Positions 26,459 through 35,355 of a stretch of 64,000 nt of DNA are shown one piece after another (within the stretch, counting starts at the first letter, position 1; every line of letters begins with the position of its first letter). The DNA comes from Chthoniobacterales bacterium (lineage in GTDB: Bacteria; Verrucomicrobiota; Verrucomicrobiia; Chthoniobacterales; UBA10450), in contig DATENU010000002.1 in assembly GCA_035274845.1 (NCBI GenBank), positions 1 to 64,000 on the forward strand. The letters are read 5' to 3'. Made by a program: the position numbers and the translations under genes. The notes beneath the pieces are model-generated. The model had not been told where the DNA came from. It was given only the letters and a program-made list of their open reading frames with translations, and did not search any database.

Positions 26459-27607
26459 TTACCCGCTCTTCTCCAGCGCCGCACGGAAGGCTTGCAGGTG
26501 GGTGACGAAGCTTCCCGCCTCAAAGGCATCGAGTGATTTTACATCCTGGAAAAGCTGGTTCAGCTCGGACTCGATTTTCGGATGGAAGCCGGCGTTTTTG
26601 TTGAGCGCATAGGTCAATCGATCCAAAGCAAGGACCAGGCGTTTCGCTCGCTGGCCGAGAACCTGGTTCGCCACTCCCTTGGCGGTGAACTCCGCGTCCA
26701 GGGAAGCCAACGCGAACAGCAGGGAACGGGCGGAACTGTCGCTCCAGTTGGAAACCGAAGCGCGGCGGGCGAGGGCATCCGCCTCTGATTGCATCCGGCC
26801 GAAATCCGAGCCGGACGGACCGCCTGAAGGCTGGCTGATTGGAGAGGAAAGGCTGGCGGCGGAGGTCGTGGTCGCGCAAAGCCAGGCCAGGCCATTCCAG
26901 CGGGCGGTTGACGCTTCGTCCGGGGGGTCGCTCGCCAACGCCCAGCTCATTTCTCGCAAGGCGACTGCCTGGCCGGTGAGCCATTCGCGTAAACCACTCC
27001 ACGGTTCTTCGTCTTTCCAATGTTTCGGTTCGGCGATGGACTGGCTGTCGAGCTCGAAAAACAGATCCGGATGCCCGGCTTTCAAGAGATCCGGGGCGAG
27101 ATTCTGGTGGCAGGCGGCGCAGGCCGTAGCACGGACGTAGAGATTGCGTAAGTCGCGCATCCCGGCGCCGACGCGCGTATTGTAGGTCCAATCGAGGCGG
27201 GTGTGCCCGCGCAACCAACCTCCCGCGGCCCCGTGGCAACTCTCACAGGAAACGCCCTCGTCAGGGGGACTGGAGGCGAGCCGGCTCGGCGCGACCGCCT
27301 GGAAAGGTGAATGGCAGACGGTGCAACGCGCGCTCGTTTGTGCCGAGGGAAGGCCGAGCCCTTCGGCAATCCGTTCGGAGCGGGAATTGAGCAACACCAC
27401 ATATGCCTTGGTGTGATAGTCCTTCTGGCTCCAGGTAAAGTACTGGCTTCGCTTCGGTCCCGCGCCGCCATGGCAACTCGAGGATTTACAGCCGACCGAG
27501 CCGACAAACGTATCCCGGGTCTCGCGGACCTGGCGGGGTTCTTTCGCGGAGCCACGGACGGCAATCCCGAGGAGGAGAAGACAAATCGAGGCGGCTCTCA
27601 GCGACAC
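26459..27607 (-). CDS. multihaem cytochrome c (c554-like)
   Basis: GTG at 27607 gives VSLRAASICLLLLGIAVRGSAKEP, a signal peptide. An earlier GTG at 27661 lies in a repeat. The N-terminal half has four haem-binding sites: an unusual CKSSSCH (four residues between cysteines), then CTVCH, CESCH and CAACH. Further His residues (KDYHTKA, GHTRLD, GHPDLF) could be distal ligands. The C-terminal half is helical without haem sites. The layout recalls cytochrome c554-like proteins that shuttle electrons in the periplasm. It lies 81 bp upstream of ResB, which would help mature it. Confidence 0.82.
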   Translation of the reverse strand: MSLRAASICLLLLGIAVRGSAKEPRQVRETRDTFVGSVGCKSSSCHGGAGPKRSQYFTWSQKDYHTKAYVVLLNSRSERIAEGLGLPSAQTSARCTVCHSPFQAVAPSRLASSPPDEGVSCESCHGAAGGWLRGHTRLDWTYNTRVGAGMRDLRNLYVRATACAACHQNLAPDLLKAGHPDLFFELDSQSIAEPKHWKDEEPWSGLREWLTGQAVALREMSWALASDPPDEASTARWNGLAWLCATTTSAASLSSPISQPSGGPSGSDFGRMQSEADALARRASVSNWSDSSARSLLFALASLDAEFTAKGVANQVLGQRAKRLVLALDRLTYALNKNAGFHPKIESELNQLFQDVKSLDAFEAGSFVTHLQAFRAALEKSG

Positions 27608-27646
27608 GCCGGGAAGATTAGCACCGGCGTTTCCAGAAATGCAAAG

Positions 27647-27716
27647 CAATGGAGACGGCACGCCCTCGTGCCGTACCGGCTACAATGGAGACGGCATGCC
27701 CACGTGCCGTATGGGT
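27647..27716. repeat. tandem pair of GGAGACGGC palindromes
   Basis: Two near-identical units begin CAATGGAGACGGCA at about 27647 and 27683. Each holds a GGCA/TGCC-type stem whose inner bases differ. A third unit of the same family lies in reverse orientation inside hrpB (29671-29700). Confidence 0.6.
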
Positions 27717-27787
27717 GTCCAGAGTGGCGAGGTATCCGCTCCTCGGCCTGAGGGCAAGCCGGCTCCAAGGTAAATCCGGGTCGAACT

Positions 27788-28285
27788 TCAGTTCGCCCAG
27801 GCTTTCCACTTCTTGCGAAGCGGTTTGACGTAGCGATCGACGTCCACCTTTTTCAGCCGATCCACGCCATCTTTCACGGCATCGGCCGAGTCTTCATACT
27901 TCCGGCGCATCGTTTTGAAAAATGGCCAGAGAAACGGCAACGAAAGGATGCTCAGGTCGACATTAGCCAGGGGCGACTTTGCTTCGACCTCCTTTTCCGC
28001 CGAGCTGGAGGAATAGCGAATCGCCAGGCCAATCGCGACCCCTACCGCCAGGGCGCCGAGGATGGTCGGAACCGGATTTTCCCGGAGGAAAAACTCGGTG
28101 CGCTCCCGAGCGGTGCTGGCCCGCTCCTTGGTTTGTTCCCAGGCGTCGCCCGCCACGGTCGAAACCCTGCTCGCCGCCTGCCGAAACCGGCTTGGGCTTT
28201 CCCCGGAAATTGGCTCGTCACTCGACCGCATCGACGCAGCCAGCGGATCGTCCTCCATAAATTCGTCGCCGTTTGGATTGATCAT
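27788..28285 (-). CDS. DUF883/ElaB-YqjD-like membrane-anchored protein
   Basis: The 165-residue protein has an acidic N-terminus, an amphipathic helical stretch (SRFRQAASRVSTVAGDAWEQ, then RERTEFFLRENPVP), a membrane helix (TILGALAVGVAIGLAIRY) and a basic helical tail. ElaB/YqjD-type proteins have the same order of amphipathic helix then ENPVPTILGAL-like membrane segment, and may bind ribosomes or membranes under stress. The tail after the helix is longer than usual. A Shine-Dalgarno AGGAG is far from the ATG at 28285, so the internal ATG at 28258 is possible. Confidence 0.7.
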   Translation of the reverse strand: MINPNGDEFMEDDPLAASMRSSDEPISGESPSRFRQAASRVSTVAGDAWEQTKERASTARERTEFFLRENPVPTILGALAVGVAIGLAIRYSSSSAEKEVEAKSPLANVDLSILSLPFLWPFFKTMRRKYEDSADAVKDGVDRLKKVDVDRYVKPLRKKWKAWAN

Positions 28286-28354
28286 ATAAATAAATCGTAA
28301 TTGATAAGACTCCTGCGCCTCTGAATTCGTTCGTTCTTTTTGGCTGCAATAATA

Positions 28355-30910
28355 TTACCGCCATTCGTGCTTCGGATATTTTCGTTGGAGCTCTTTTTTG
28401 ATCTTCGGATAGCCTTCCCGCCAAAACGTCTCCAGATCGTCGGTGATTTGAATCGGCCGATGATTTGGCGCCAGAACTTGGATCTTCAGGCTGGTGCGAC
28501 CCCGTCCAACGGCGAGACCTCGCGGAGTGTCGAACAAATCCTGGATGCGGGCCGCAATAGTCGGAACGCCATCGCCATAGGTGATTTTCGCGGCCCGCCC
28601 TTTGGCTAGCTTGATTCGCTCCGGCGCCAGCTCGTCGAGCGTTTGCTGTTGCGAAGCGCTCAACCACGACTTCACCACCGGCCAAACCGGACGCTCCTTG
28701 ATTTCCTTGTAGCTCAGAGCGCCCTGGCAGATTTGTTCCACGAGAAGGCGCTTTCCGGCTTCGTCGACCTGGGGAAAACCGAGTTCGGGAAACTCTCGGG
28801 CGACAAAGTTCACCCGCTCAATCCATTGCTCGACGGCGTTATCCCACTGTTTGAGGGGACACGTTCCCGCCAAAACTTCCCGGGCAAGAATTTGAGCTGT
28901 TTCCGGATGGTCTTTCGGGGAAAATTCTTCGCTCCGCAAAACCAAATCGTGAAAAAGCGTCGCCCGTCGACCGGCCACCCGGCGAAGGGCAGGATCGAAC
29001 TCAACGCGGACCTCTTCGCGAAACGATTCCGGAAACAGATCCCGGAGCCATGGTTCCTCGATGCGTGTGGCCAGGGTGAGAAGGACCTGGCGCTCCTTCT
29101 CGCTGCTCTCGATCTCGCGAACTTCGGAGGCCACCAGTAACCGGGCGGCGTGCACCGCGCTTTCGCGGGCCAGGACACCGTGGCGGCCGTGCACGAGCGC
29201 GCAACGAAGCGTGCCCGCATCCAGCCGGACCGCGACCTGGTCGGGAAATCCCGCGAGGACGCAACGTTCGATCGATCCCGGCTTGGATTCGCCGGTTTGG
29301 GTATTAAGGCCTTCATCCCGCGCGATGGCCAGGAATTGCTCGGTCAACTGCGCGGCCTCCCGGGCTGCGCCGGTATTTATTCCGAGACGCGAGCAACGCT
29401 GTGGATCGAACCGGCTGTTTTCGGCGTAGCGAAAAGCGCGCATCAGGAGGAAAAGGTCCGACTGCGCGTCGGCTCCGAGCACATCTTCGCGGTCTTCTCG
29501 CGCCTGTTTGCCATCGAGACGGCGGAGAAGAGCCCGCCCCTGGGTGAGGGCCGCGATTAAGGCGACTGCCGGGACGCAGCCGTGATCCTGCGCGGCCAGA
29601 AGCATTCGCGCATAGCGGGGATGGAGGGGGAAGGCGAGCATCCGGCGTCCTAGAGGCGTAACGGTTGACGAGGAACGGCCTGCGGGCAGGCCGTCTCCAA
29701 GGGCGCCGAGATCGACGAGTAATTGTTCGGCACGAGCGAGCGCGCGCGGATCGGGCGGCTCCAGCCAACGGAAATCACCGATTTCCTCAACGCCGCTGGC
29801 TTTCAACGTGAGGACGACTTCCGCGAGATCGAGCCGCTTCACTTCCGATAATTCCTGGGTGGCTCGGTCGAGATGTTCGCGCTCCGTCCACAGCCGGAGG
29901 CAATGTCCGGGCGCGGTTCGCCCCGCGCGGCCGGCCCGTTGGTCGGCGGAAGCGCGGCTGATTTTCTCGACGAGCAAAGTGTTGATGCCGCGGCGAGCGT
30001 CGAACCGGGCGATCCGGGCGAGGCCGCTATCGATCACGACCTGGATTCCGTCGATCGTGAGCGACGTTTCCGCCACGTTGGTCGAGACGATAGCCCGCCG
30101 TTTTTGATAATGGGCGAGGGCGGCGTCCTGCTCTGCCGGCGGCAGTTCCCCGTGAAGCGGCAGCGCGACGAACCGATCGCTCACCCGGGAAGCCCGGATA
30201 GCGGAGATGGTCCGGCCAATCTCATATTTTCCGGGCATGAAAACAAGAACATCGCCCGCGGTGTTAGGGGCGAGGCGCTCGAGTTCATCCGCGGCCAGGT
30301 CCCAGATCGGATAGCCGTCGCCGTCCACCGGCTTTGGCAGGTATTCGATCTCGACCGGAAAGGCGCGACCGCTCGAACGCAAGACCCGGCACGGCTCCAA
30401 ATATTTTTCGAGAAGGCCGGCGTCCAGGGTCGCGGACATGACCGCGAGTTTCAGGTCGGGGCGCGAAGTCGCCTGGAGATGCAGGGCGCGAGCGAGGGTG
30501 ATGTCGCCGTAGAGATGGCGCTCGTGAAATTCGTCGAACAAAATCGCCGAAACGCCGCGGAGCTGCGGATCTTGAATCAGTTGCCGCAGCAGGATTCCCT
30601 CCGTGACGAAACGAATCCTCGTGCGGTCGGAAGTAACGTTCTCGAAGCGGATCTGGTAGCCCACCTCGTCTCCGAGGCGGACGTTTCGTTCAGAAGCGAC
30701 CCGCGCGGCGAGAAGGCGAGTCGCGAGACGGCGCGGCTGGAGAATGACGACCTGACCGGCGCCCAGTAATCCGTGATCGAGGAGAATCTGCGGGACCTGA
30801 GTGGATTTGCCCGAGCCGGTCGGGGCCTGGATGATCAGGCGGGAATCGGAGCGGAGAGATTCTACGATCCGTTGCTCTAGCTCAAAAATCGGCAGGTCCT
30901 CGCGACGCAT
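28355..30910 (-). CDS. hrpB: ATP-dependent helicase HrpB
   Basis: This is a DEAH-box helicase. APTGSGKSTQVP (Walker A), DEFHERH (motif II), VMSATLD (motif III) and DQRAGRAGRTAPGHC (motif VI) are clear. The C-terminal half carries the HrpB domain and ends in RKYPKHEWR, close to the usual PKHxWP end. ATG 30910 (MRREDLPIFE) gives 851 residues. A TTG at 30937 would extend it nine residues. A palindromic repeat of the GGAGACGGC family is translated in frame near residue 410. The cellular role of HrpB is not settled, with RNA metabolism the usual suggestion. Confidence 0.92.
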   Translation of the reverse strand: MRREDLPIFELEQRIVESLRSDSRLIIQAPTGSGKSTQVPQILLDHGLLGAGQVVILQPRRLATRLLAARVASERNVRLGDEVGYQIRFENVTSDRTRIRFVTEGILLRQLIQDPQLRGVSAILFDEFHERHLYGDITLARALHLQATSRPDLKLAVMSATLDAGLLEKYLEPCRVLRSSGRAFPVEIEYLPKPVDGDGYPIWDLAADELERLAPNTAGDVLVFMPGKYEIGRTISAIRASRVSDRFVALPLHGELPPAEQDAALAHYQKRRAIVSTNVAETSLTIDGIQVVIDSGLARIARFDARRGINTLLVEKISRASADQRAGRAGRTAPGHCLRLWTEREHLDRATQELSEVKRLDLAEVVLTLKASGVEEIGDFRWLEPPDPRALARAEQLLVDLGALGDGLPAGRSSSTVTPLGRRMLAFPLHPRYARMLLAAQDHGCVPAVALIAALTQGRALLRRLDGKQAREDREDVLGADAQSDLFLLMRAFRYAENSRFDPQRCSRLGINTGAAREAAQLTEQFLAIARDEGLNTQTGESKPGSIERCVLAGFPDQVAVRLDAGTLRCALVHGRHGVLARESAVHAARLLVASEVREIESSEKERQVLLTLATRIEEPWLRDLFPESFREEVRVEFDPALRRVAGRRATLFHDLVLRSEEFSPKDHPETAQILAREVLAGTCPLKQWDNAVEQWIERVNFVAREFPELGFPQVDEAGKRLLVEQICQGALSYKEIKERPVWPVVKSWLSASQQQTLDELAPERIKLAKGRAAKITYGDGVPTIAARIQDLFDTPRGLAVGRGRTSLKIQVLAPNHRPIQITDDLETFWREGYPKIKKELQRKYPKHEWR
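29671..29700 (-). repeat. GGAGACGGC palindrome inside hrpB
   Basis: The perfect stem CGGCCTGC-GG-GCAGGCCG lies in the hrpB coding region and, on the minus strand, continues the TGGAGACGGC family seen at 27647-27716. It is translated as part of GDGLPAGRSSS without breaking the frame. Confidence 0.55.
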
Positions 30911-30921
30911 GGAAGGGGGAA

Positions 30922-30956
30922 AACGTCGAACGCCCAACGTCCAACGTCCAATGGCG
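30922..30956. repeat. five 7-bp tandem units between hrpB and the macrodomain gene
   Basis: AACGTCG, AACGCCC, AACGTCC, AACGTCC and AATGGCG follow each other directly. This fills most of the gap between the macrodomain gene stop (30959) and the hrpB start, so it sits in the promoter or leader of hrpB. Confidence 0.75.
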
Positions 30957-30958
30957 AA

Positions 30959-31471
30959 CTAGGAGGCGAGAAGCGGCTCGTACGTGCGTTCTATTTCGTA
31001 GTTGGAAACGACGAAGGTCACTTCGACGATCGAGGTGTCGATTTGAAGAAAAGTGCGGGTGGTTGCGACGGCGATCATGGCGGCTTCGAGGATCGGGAAT
31101 CCGTAGACGCCGCAACTGATAGCGGGGAAGGCGATCGTGCGAATGCCGTTGTCGACGGCAACCCGGAGAGAGTTACGGTAACAATTGGCCAGCGTCTCAG
31201 GCTCGCCGCGATTTCCGCCAGACCAGACGGGGCCGACGGTGTGAATGACGTGGCGCGCCGGCAGTTTGTAGCCGCGCGTGATCTTCGCTTCGCCCGGCCG
31301 GCAGCCGCCGAGAGTTTTGCATTCGGCAAGCAACTCGGGGCCGGCGGCGCGATGAATGGCGCCATCGACTCCGCCGCCGCCCAGGAGGCTCGTGTTCGCC
31401 GCGTTCACGATCGCATCTACCGCGAGCGTGGTGATGTCGCCGCGGACGACGGTTATTCGCGGTTCAGCCAT
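30959..31471 (-). CDS. macrodomain protein (ADP-ribose-binding, MacroD-like)
   Basis: The 170-residue protein is one macrodomain: VRGDITTLAVDAIVNAANTS, LLGGGGVDGAIHRAAG, AKITRGYKLPARHVIHTVGP, and AFPAISCGVYGFP. This set is diagnostic for the MacroD/YmdB group, which removes ADP-ribose or O-acetyl groups from ADP-ribosylated substrates. Substrate and partner are unknown. The gene precedes hrpB on the same strand, with the 7-bp repeat between them, so they may be co-transcribed. Confidence 0.92.
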   Translation of the reverse strand: MAEPRITVVRGDITTLAVDAIVNAANTSLLGGGGVDGAIHRAAGPELLAECKTLGGCRPGEAKITRGYKLPARHVIHTVGPVWSGGNRGEPETLANCYRNSLRVAVDNGIRTIAFPAISCGVYGFPILEAAMIAVATTRTFLQIDTSIVEVTFVVSNYEIERTYEPLLAS

Positions 31472-31501
31472 CTGGACGTGAGTGGACCAGCGCCATGAAA
31501 C

Positions 31502-32296
31502 CTAGAACGGCTTGTGGATGAGCCCGGCGCCACAGGCATCCTTGTAGAACGGACGCGGCAAATCCATCGTGCGCGACCCGCCATTCAGGCAGAGCGTTTC
31601 CACCTCCGGATGTGCTTTTCTCCATTCGGTGAAGGCGCGCAGGACGCCGCCCGCTTTCGTTACGTCGAAGTCCACTGCGAACTGGCTCACATCGTGGAGA
31701 ACAAGAAGGCCGCCCGGCTCCAGGACCGGATACCAAAGATTGAGTTCATCCAGGGTCGCCTGATATTCGTGAGAGCTGTCGAGGAGGATTAACTCGGGGT
31801 GGCCTCCCAGGAATTCCCGGGCGGCGACCGGAGATTGAGGATCAAGCGAATTCCGCTCGACGATCTCAACGAACTCCTCCAGGCCGGCGCGTTTGATCCA
31901 GCCGCGCGCCGTTTCGCACATGGCCGGATCGAGATCGAGACTGTAAAGACCGCGCCGTGCGTTCATCCGGCGGAGCATCCAACCAAGCAGAAGAGTGGAA
32001 TAGCCGGCGTGCGTGCCGAGCTGAACGATGCGGCTGGCCCGGTTTCCCATTACGAACCCTTGGAGCAACGCAATCAGCGGCACCACGCATTCGCCGATCT
32101 GGCCCGTTCTATCGGTTTCATCGTACCACGCCTGCAGCACCTCCCATTCGGCCTCGCTCAAGTCCGAATAGACCGGCGGGACGAAATCCATGCCGGGCAG
32201 CCGGTGCCACCAATAACGCGGATGTGGATTGTCCTTCCAAGCGCGCGAGCGAAAGGAATTATCGGGAGTCACGGCGCGAGGCGGTCGATTTGCCAT
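31502..32296 (-). CDS. class I SAM-dependent methyltransferase
   Basis: ATG 32296 (MANRPPRAV) gives 264 residues and overlaps the end of pdxH by 28 bp. IVQLGTHAGYSTLLLG is the SAM-binding loop (motif I), LYSLDLDP the acidic strand end, and LILLDSSHEYQATLDEL with LVLHDVS complete a fold like O-methyltransferases and cephalosporin hydroxylase-type proteins. The HEYQ motif is typical of that second group. The substrate is unknown. An in-frame extension to 32626 runs through pdxH and is rejected. Confidence 0.8.
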   Translation of the reverse strand: MANRPPRAVTPDNSFRSRAWKDNPHPRYWWHRLPGMDFVPPVYSDLSEAEWEVLQAWYDETDRTGQIGECVVPLIALLQGFVMGNRASRIVQLGTHAGYSTLLLGWMLRRMNARRGLYSLDLDPAMCETARGWIKRAGLEEFVEIVERNSLDPQSPVAAREFLGGHPELILLDSSHEYQATLDELNLWYPVLEPGGLLVLHDVSQFAVDFDVTKAGGVLRAFTEWRKAHPEVETLCLNGGSRTMDLPRPFYKDACGAGLIHKPF

Positions 32297-32925
32297 GTGC
32301 CGTCGGCCCGAAGCGAGTAGCGGAACCGGTCGTGGAGACGATTGGGCCGGCCTTGCCAGAATTCGATCTGCTCCGGCTTTACGCGGTATCCGCCCCAGTG
32401 CGGCGGCAGCGAGATTTCGCCGTCCTCGAAACGTTCCTTCATTTCCTCGAGGCGAGCGTCGAGAATTTTCCGCGAGTCGATGATTTCGCTTTGCTTTGAG
32501 ACCCAGGCGCCGAGCCGGCTGCCGGCAGGCCGGGAATGGAAATAAGCGGCCGAATCTTCGCGCGATGTTCGTTCGACTGGCCCGCTGATCCGGATTTGGC
32601 GCTCGAGTTTCACCCAATAAAAGCACAAGGCCGCATACGGGTTCGCCGTCAGGTCGCGGCCTTTTTCGCTGTCGTAATTGGTGAAGAAACTGAAGCCGCG
32701 CTCATCGACCCCCTTGAGCAAAACGATTCGGACGGAAGGCTTGCCCTCCGGCGTCGCGGTGGCGAGGCTCATGGCGTTCACGTCGCGAATGTCCGCGGCG
32801 ATGGCAGCCGCGAACCAGGCCCGGAATTGTTCGAGCGGGTCGGAATGCAGATCGGCCCGCCGCAATCCATGGGCGTCATATTCGTGGCGCAACCCGGAAA
32901 GCTGCGATAACGGCGTCTCGTCCAT
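32269..32925 (-). CDS. pdxH: pyridoxamine 5'-phosphate oxidase
   Basis: The 218-residue FMN enzyme makes pyridoxal phosphate from pyridoxine or pyridoxamine phosphate. SLATATPEGKPSVRIVLLKGVDERGFSF (split here by an Ile/Val run), TNYDSEKGRDL, FYWVKLERQIRISGPVE, and a late WGGYRVKPEQIEFWQGRPNRLHDR are the PdxH signature. Size is exact for the family. It ends inside the methyltransferase start, so both are one transcription unit. Confidence 0.95.
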   Translation of the reverse strand: MDETPLSQLSGLRHEYDAHGLRRADLHSDPLEQFRAWFAAAIAADIRDVNAMSLATATPEGKPSVRIVLLKGVDERGFSFFTNYDSEKGRDLTANPYAALCFYWVKLERQIRISGPVERTSREDSAAYFHSRPAGSRLGAWVSKQSEIIDSRKILDARLEEMKERFEDGEISLPPHWGGYRVKPEQIEFWQGRPNRLHDRFRYSLRADGTWQIDRLAP

Positions 32926-33006
32926 AATCGGAAACGCCCCAAATTATTGGAGACCGGCAAAAATGTCGAAGAGTGATTGAGAAATCAGGGAACGGTGAAC
33001 CGCGCC

Positions 33007-34461
33007 CTAGTTAATCGTCACCAAAGTGCCGACCGGAATCTCGGCGAAGAGCTTTTTCGCGGCATCGCCCGGAAGCCGAATGCACCCATGGGAAGCCGGA
33101 TATGGTTGGACGACTCCCTCGTGCATGCCGAAATCGCGGCAGCTCAACCGCATGAAATAAGGCATCGGGCACTTGTAAATCGTGGAGCGATGGTCGCGAT
33201 CCTTGTCGGTGATGACATAGGAGCCGGGCTTGGTGGTAAAGCCATTCCGTCCCGTGGAGACTTTCGTTTCGAAAACCGTCGCGCCGTCCTTGATCACGAC
33301 CATGTGCTGTTTCGCCAGGGATACTTCAACCCGGAGCTGTTCCGGCTGAGGCCCGCCGCCCAGCAACATCTGGACGCACTGCCAGTTCTCGGTCCAGGCG
33401 GCGAAATAAAGTGGCAGCATTTTCTCGCGAGTCGTGTGTTGGTTGCGGTTCGCCCCGGCATCAAGCAGGGCGCGGACGTAGTCGGCTTTGCCGAGCCCGG
33501 CGGCGAGCATGAGGATGTTCACACCCCCGTCGGCCTGGATGTAGAGCCGGAGATACTTCGATTTGAGCAAATCCGTAAATTCTTTCTCCGCCGTCTTTGG
33601 AATCTCGGTATTAGGATCCGCTCCCCCGGCGAGCAGCATTTGGAACAACGGCACGTCATCCGCGGCGATCGCGTAGGCGATCAATGGCACTACCCCGTCA
33701 GCCCGGGTGGGCGGCGCGGGATGCTTGCTCAGGAGGAGGCGCACCTGGTCCTTCAACCCGGCTTTCACGGCATTTTCGAGGGCACGGCGGGTGTCCGCGG
33801 TCCAGGCCAGGGTGGGCGGAAACCGCCCGAGGATGGTCTGGAAAATCTTCATGTCGCCGCTGGCAAGGGCGGCGGCCAGGAGCTTGTGCGCCCCTGCGGA
33901 AGAGGGATCGAAGTTTTTGGTCAAAGAGAAAAGGATTTCAACAGCCTCCCGTTCCCCCGCGCCCAAGGCGTGGTCGACGGCCGTGCGGCCCTCGAAGTCC
34001 ATGAAATCAATCCGTGCCTGGCGATCGATAAGGGCCCGGAGCATCTCGAGGTTGCCCTGCTTCGCTGCGATCATCAGGGCGGTAATTCCGGTTTGATCGG
34101 TCGACTCCACCGGCGCGCCCGCGTCGATGAGTTTGCGAACGGTTTCCCAGTCCCGTTTCAGGGCCGCCGCGATGACGGCGTTCTCTTTCCAGATAACGGG
34201 CGCGGCGAAGGCTGGCTCCGTCGTGAAGCACTGGTCAATGTAGTGGGTCCGCTTTACCGGCTGCACGGGCATGACGAAGTCGGGAGCGATCGGCCGGGCT
34301 ACGACGAGCGTCGGTTGCGGGGTCGAGGGCGCGGGTTTCTGCGCAACCGCTGGGTGGGTTGTCCCCGGAGCCTTGGTGGCATCCGGGAGCCGCATCGTGT
34401 AGACGATCAGCGCTGCCAGGGCGGCGATTACGAGAAAGGTTCGAACGATAGACCAGCGCAT
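33007..34461 (-). CDS. ankyrin-repeat / L,D-transpeptidase fusion
   Basis: The 484-residue protein starts with one membrane helix (about residues 6-22) and a Pro-rich linker. From about residue 95 it has ankyrin repeats: VRKLIDAGAPVESTDQTGITALMIAAKQGNLEM, then repeats ending VRALLDAGANRNQ and VQMLLGGGPQP. The last ~120 residues form a YkuD domain, with HEGVVQPYPASHGCIRLP carrying the catalytic His, Ser, Cys and Arg. It should form 3-3 peptidoglycan cross-links or anchor proteins in the periplasm, with the ankyrin part binding a partner. The combination is unusual. Confidence 0.85.
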   Translation of the reverse strand: MRWSIVRTFLVIAALAALIVYTMRLPDATKAPGTTHPAVAQKPAPSTPQPTLVVARPIAPDFVMPVQPVKRTHYIDQCFTTEPAFAAPVIWKENAVIAAALKRDWETVRKLIDAGAPVESTDQTGITALMIAAKQGNLEMLRALIDRQARIDFMDFEGRTAVDHALGAGEREAVEILFSLTKNFDPSSAGAHKLLAAALASGDMKIFQTILGRFPPTLAWTADTRRALENAVKAGLKDQVRLLLSKHPAPPTRADGVVPLIAYAIAADDVPLFQMLLAGGADPNTEIPKTAEKEFTDLLKSKYLRLYIQADGGVNILMLAAGLGKADYVRALLDAGANRNQHTTREKMLPLYFAAWTENWQCVQMLLGGGPQPEQLRVEVSLAKQHMVVIKDGATVFETKVSTGRNGFTTKPGSYVITDKDRDHRSTIYKCPMPYFMRLSCRDFGMHEGVVQPYPASHGCIRLPGDAAKKLFAEIPVGTLVTIN

Positions 34462-34673
34462 CTTATAAATTTCGAGGATAATGCTACACCCCTCGTCAAG
34501 TAGGTAGGAGCACGATCAAAGCCAGAGGGTTTGCGACCAAAATCGCGGCCCGACAAGGGCGGCCGGCGCCAAATGGGCCTTGACGGGGCTTTGCGGAGCC
34601 AAATAGGGTGCGTCCTTCCCAGCGGGGCCGTCTTGGGCTCTCGCTCAACCAACCAGATTAGGGGACCAAACAG

Positions 34674-35333
34674 ATGAAACTGACCATTTTCACTCTTGCC
34701 GCGGTTGTTCTTGCCAGCGCTCAGCTTGCCCTGGCCCAGGAAGAATCGAGCCCCGCTCCGGACGCCTCTCCGGAAGCGTCGGTTTCTCGGAAGTCCGAGA
34801 CCACGGACCCGAGCGTGTCCGTTACCACCGAAAAGAAATCGACGCCCGCGCCGAAGCCTTCCAGCTCCCCGGCCGCGACCAAGTCTTCCTCGCCCGAACC
34901 GAAGAGCAGCCCGACCAAAAGTGCTTCGCCTTCAGCGGCAATGCCGGTCAAAAAATCTACGCCTGAAGCCACCATCCGGGAGATCGAAGACAAATGGGAG
35001 GGGTCCGTCATGAAGCACGATCTTTCGATTGCCCAGGCCTACGTGGCTGACGATTTCCGCGGCATCAGCTCGAAAGGGAAGGTCATGAACAAGTCCGATT
35101 TGCTGGCCGAGCTGAAGAAGGACACCGATACCTACACCTCGACGAAGAACGGCAAGATCGACGTGCGTGTTTTCGGCGGACAATTTGCGGTCGCCACCGG
35201 CGTTTCGACCGAGGAGGGCAAGGCGAAAGACGGCACAGCCTTTAAGCGAAGCTTTCGTTGGACCGATGCCTGGGTAGAGCGAAACGGGAAATGGCAATGC
35301 GTCGCCTCGCAGGCCATGCTCGTTCCCAAGTAA
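34674..35333 (+). CDS. SnoaL/DUF4440-like secreted protein
   Basis: The 219-residue protein begins with a signal peptide ending LALAQE. A ~75-residue Ser/Pro/Lys-rich linker follows. The C-terminal domain (from about residue 99) reads IREIEDKWEGSVMKHD, YVADDFRGISSKGKVMNKSDLL, and WTDAWVERNGKWQCVASQA. This is the NTF2-like DUF4440 fold, common as a small binding or stress protein. RBS AGGGGA stands about 9 bp before the ATG. The 212-bp gap upstream holds two copies of a short CCAAAT motif but no gene. Confidence 0.75.
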   Translation: MKLTIFTLAAVVLASAQLALAQEESSPAPDASPEASVSRKSETTDPSVSVTTEKKSTPAPKPSSSPAATKSSSPEPKSSPTKSASPSAAMPVKKSTPEATIREIEDKWEGSVMKHDLSIAQAYVADDFRGISSKGKVMNKSDLLAELKKDTDTYTSTKNGKIDVRVFGGQFAVATGVSTEEGKAKDGTAFKRSFRWTDAWVERNGKWQCVASQAMLVPK

Positions 35334-35355
35334 GCAGGCTCACCCTTGATTCGAA

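Noticed and set aside
32977-34503. 508-codon plus-strand ORF opposite the ankyrin/L,D-transpeptidase gene
   Set aside because: The minus strand encodes an intact HGCIR signature and ankyrin repeats; the plus ORF has none.
34530-34640. Possible riboswitch upstream of the DUF4440-like gene
   Set aside because: Two CCAAAT motifs and GC-rich stems are visible, but no known aptamer core was recognised.
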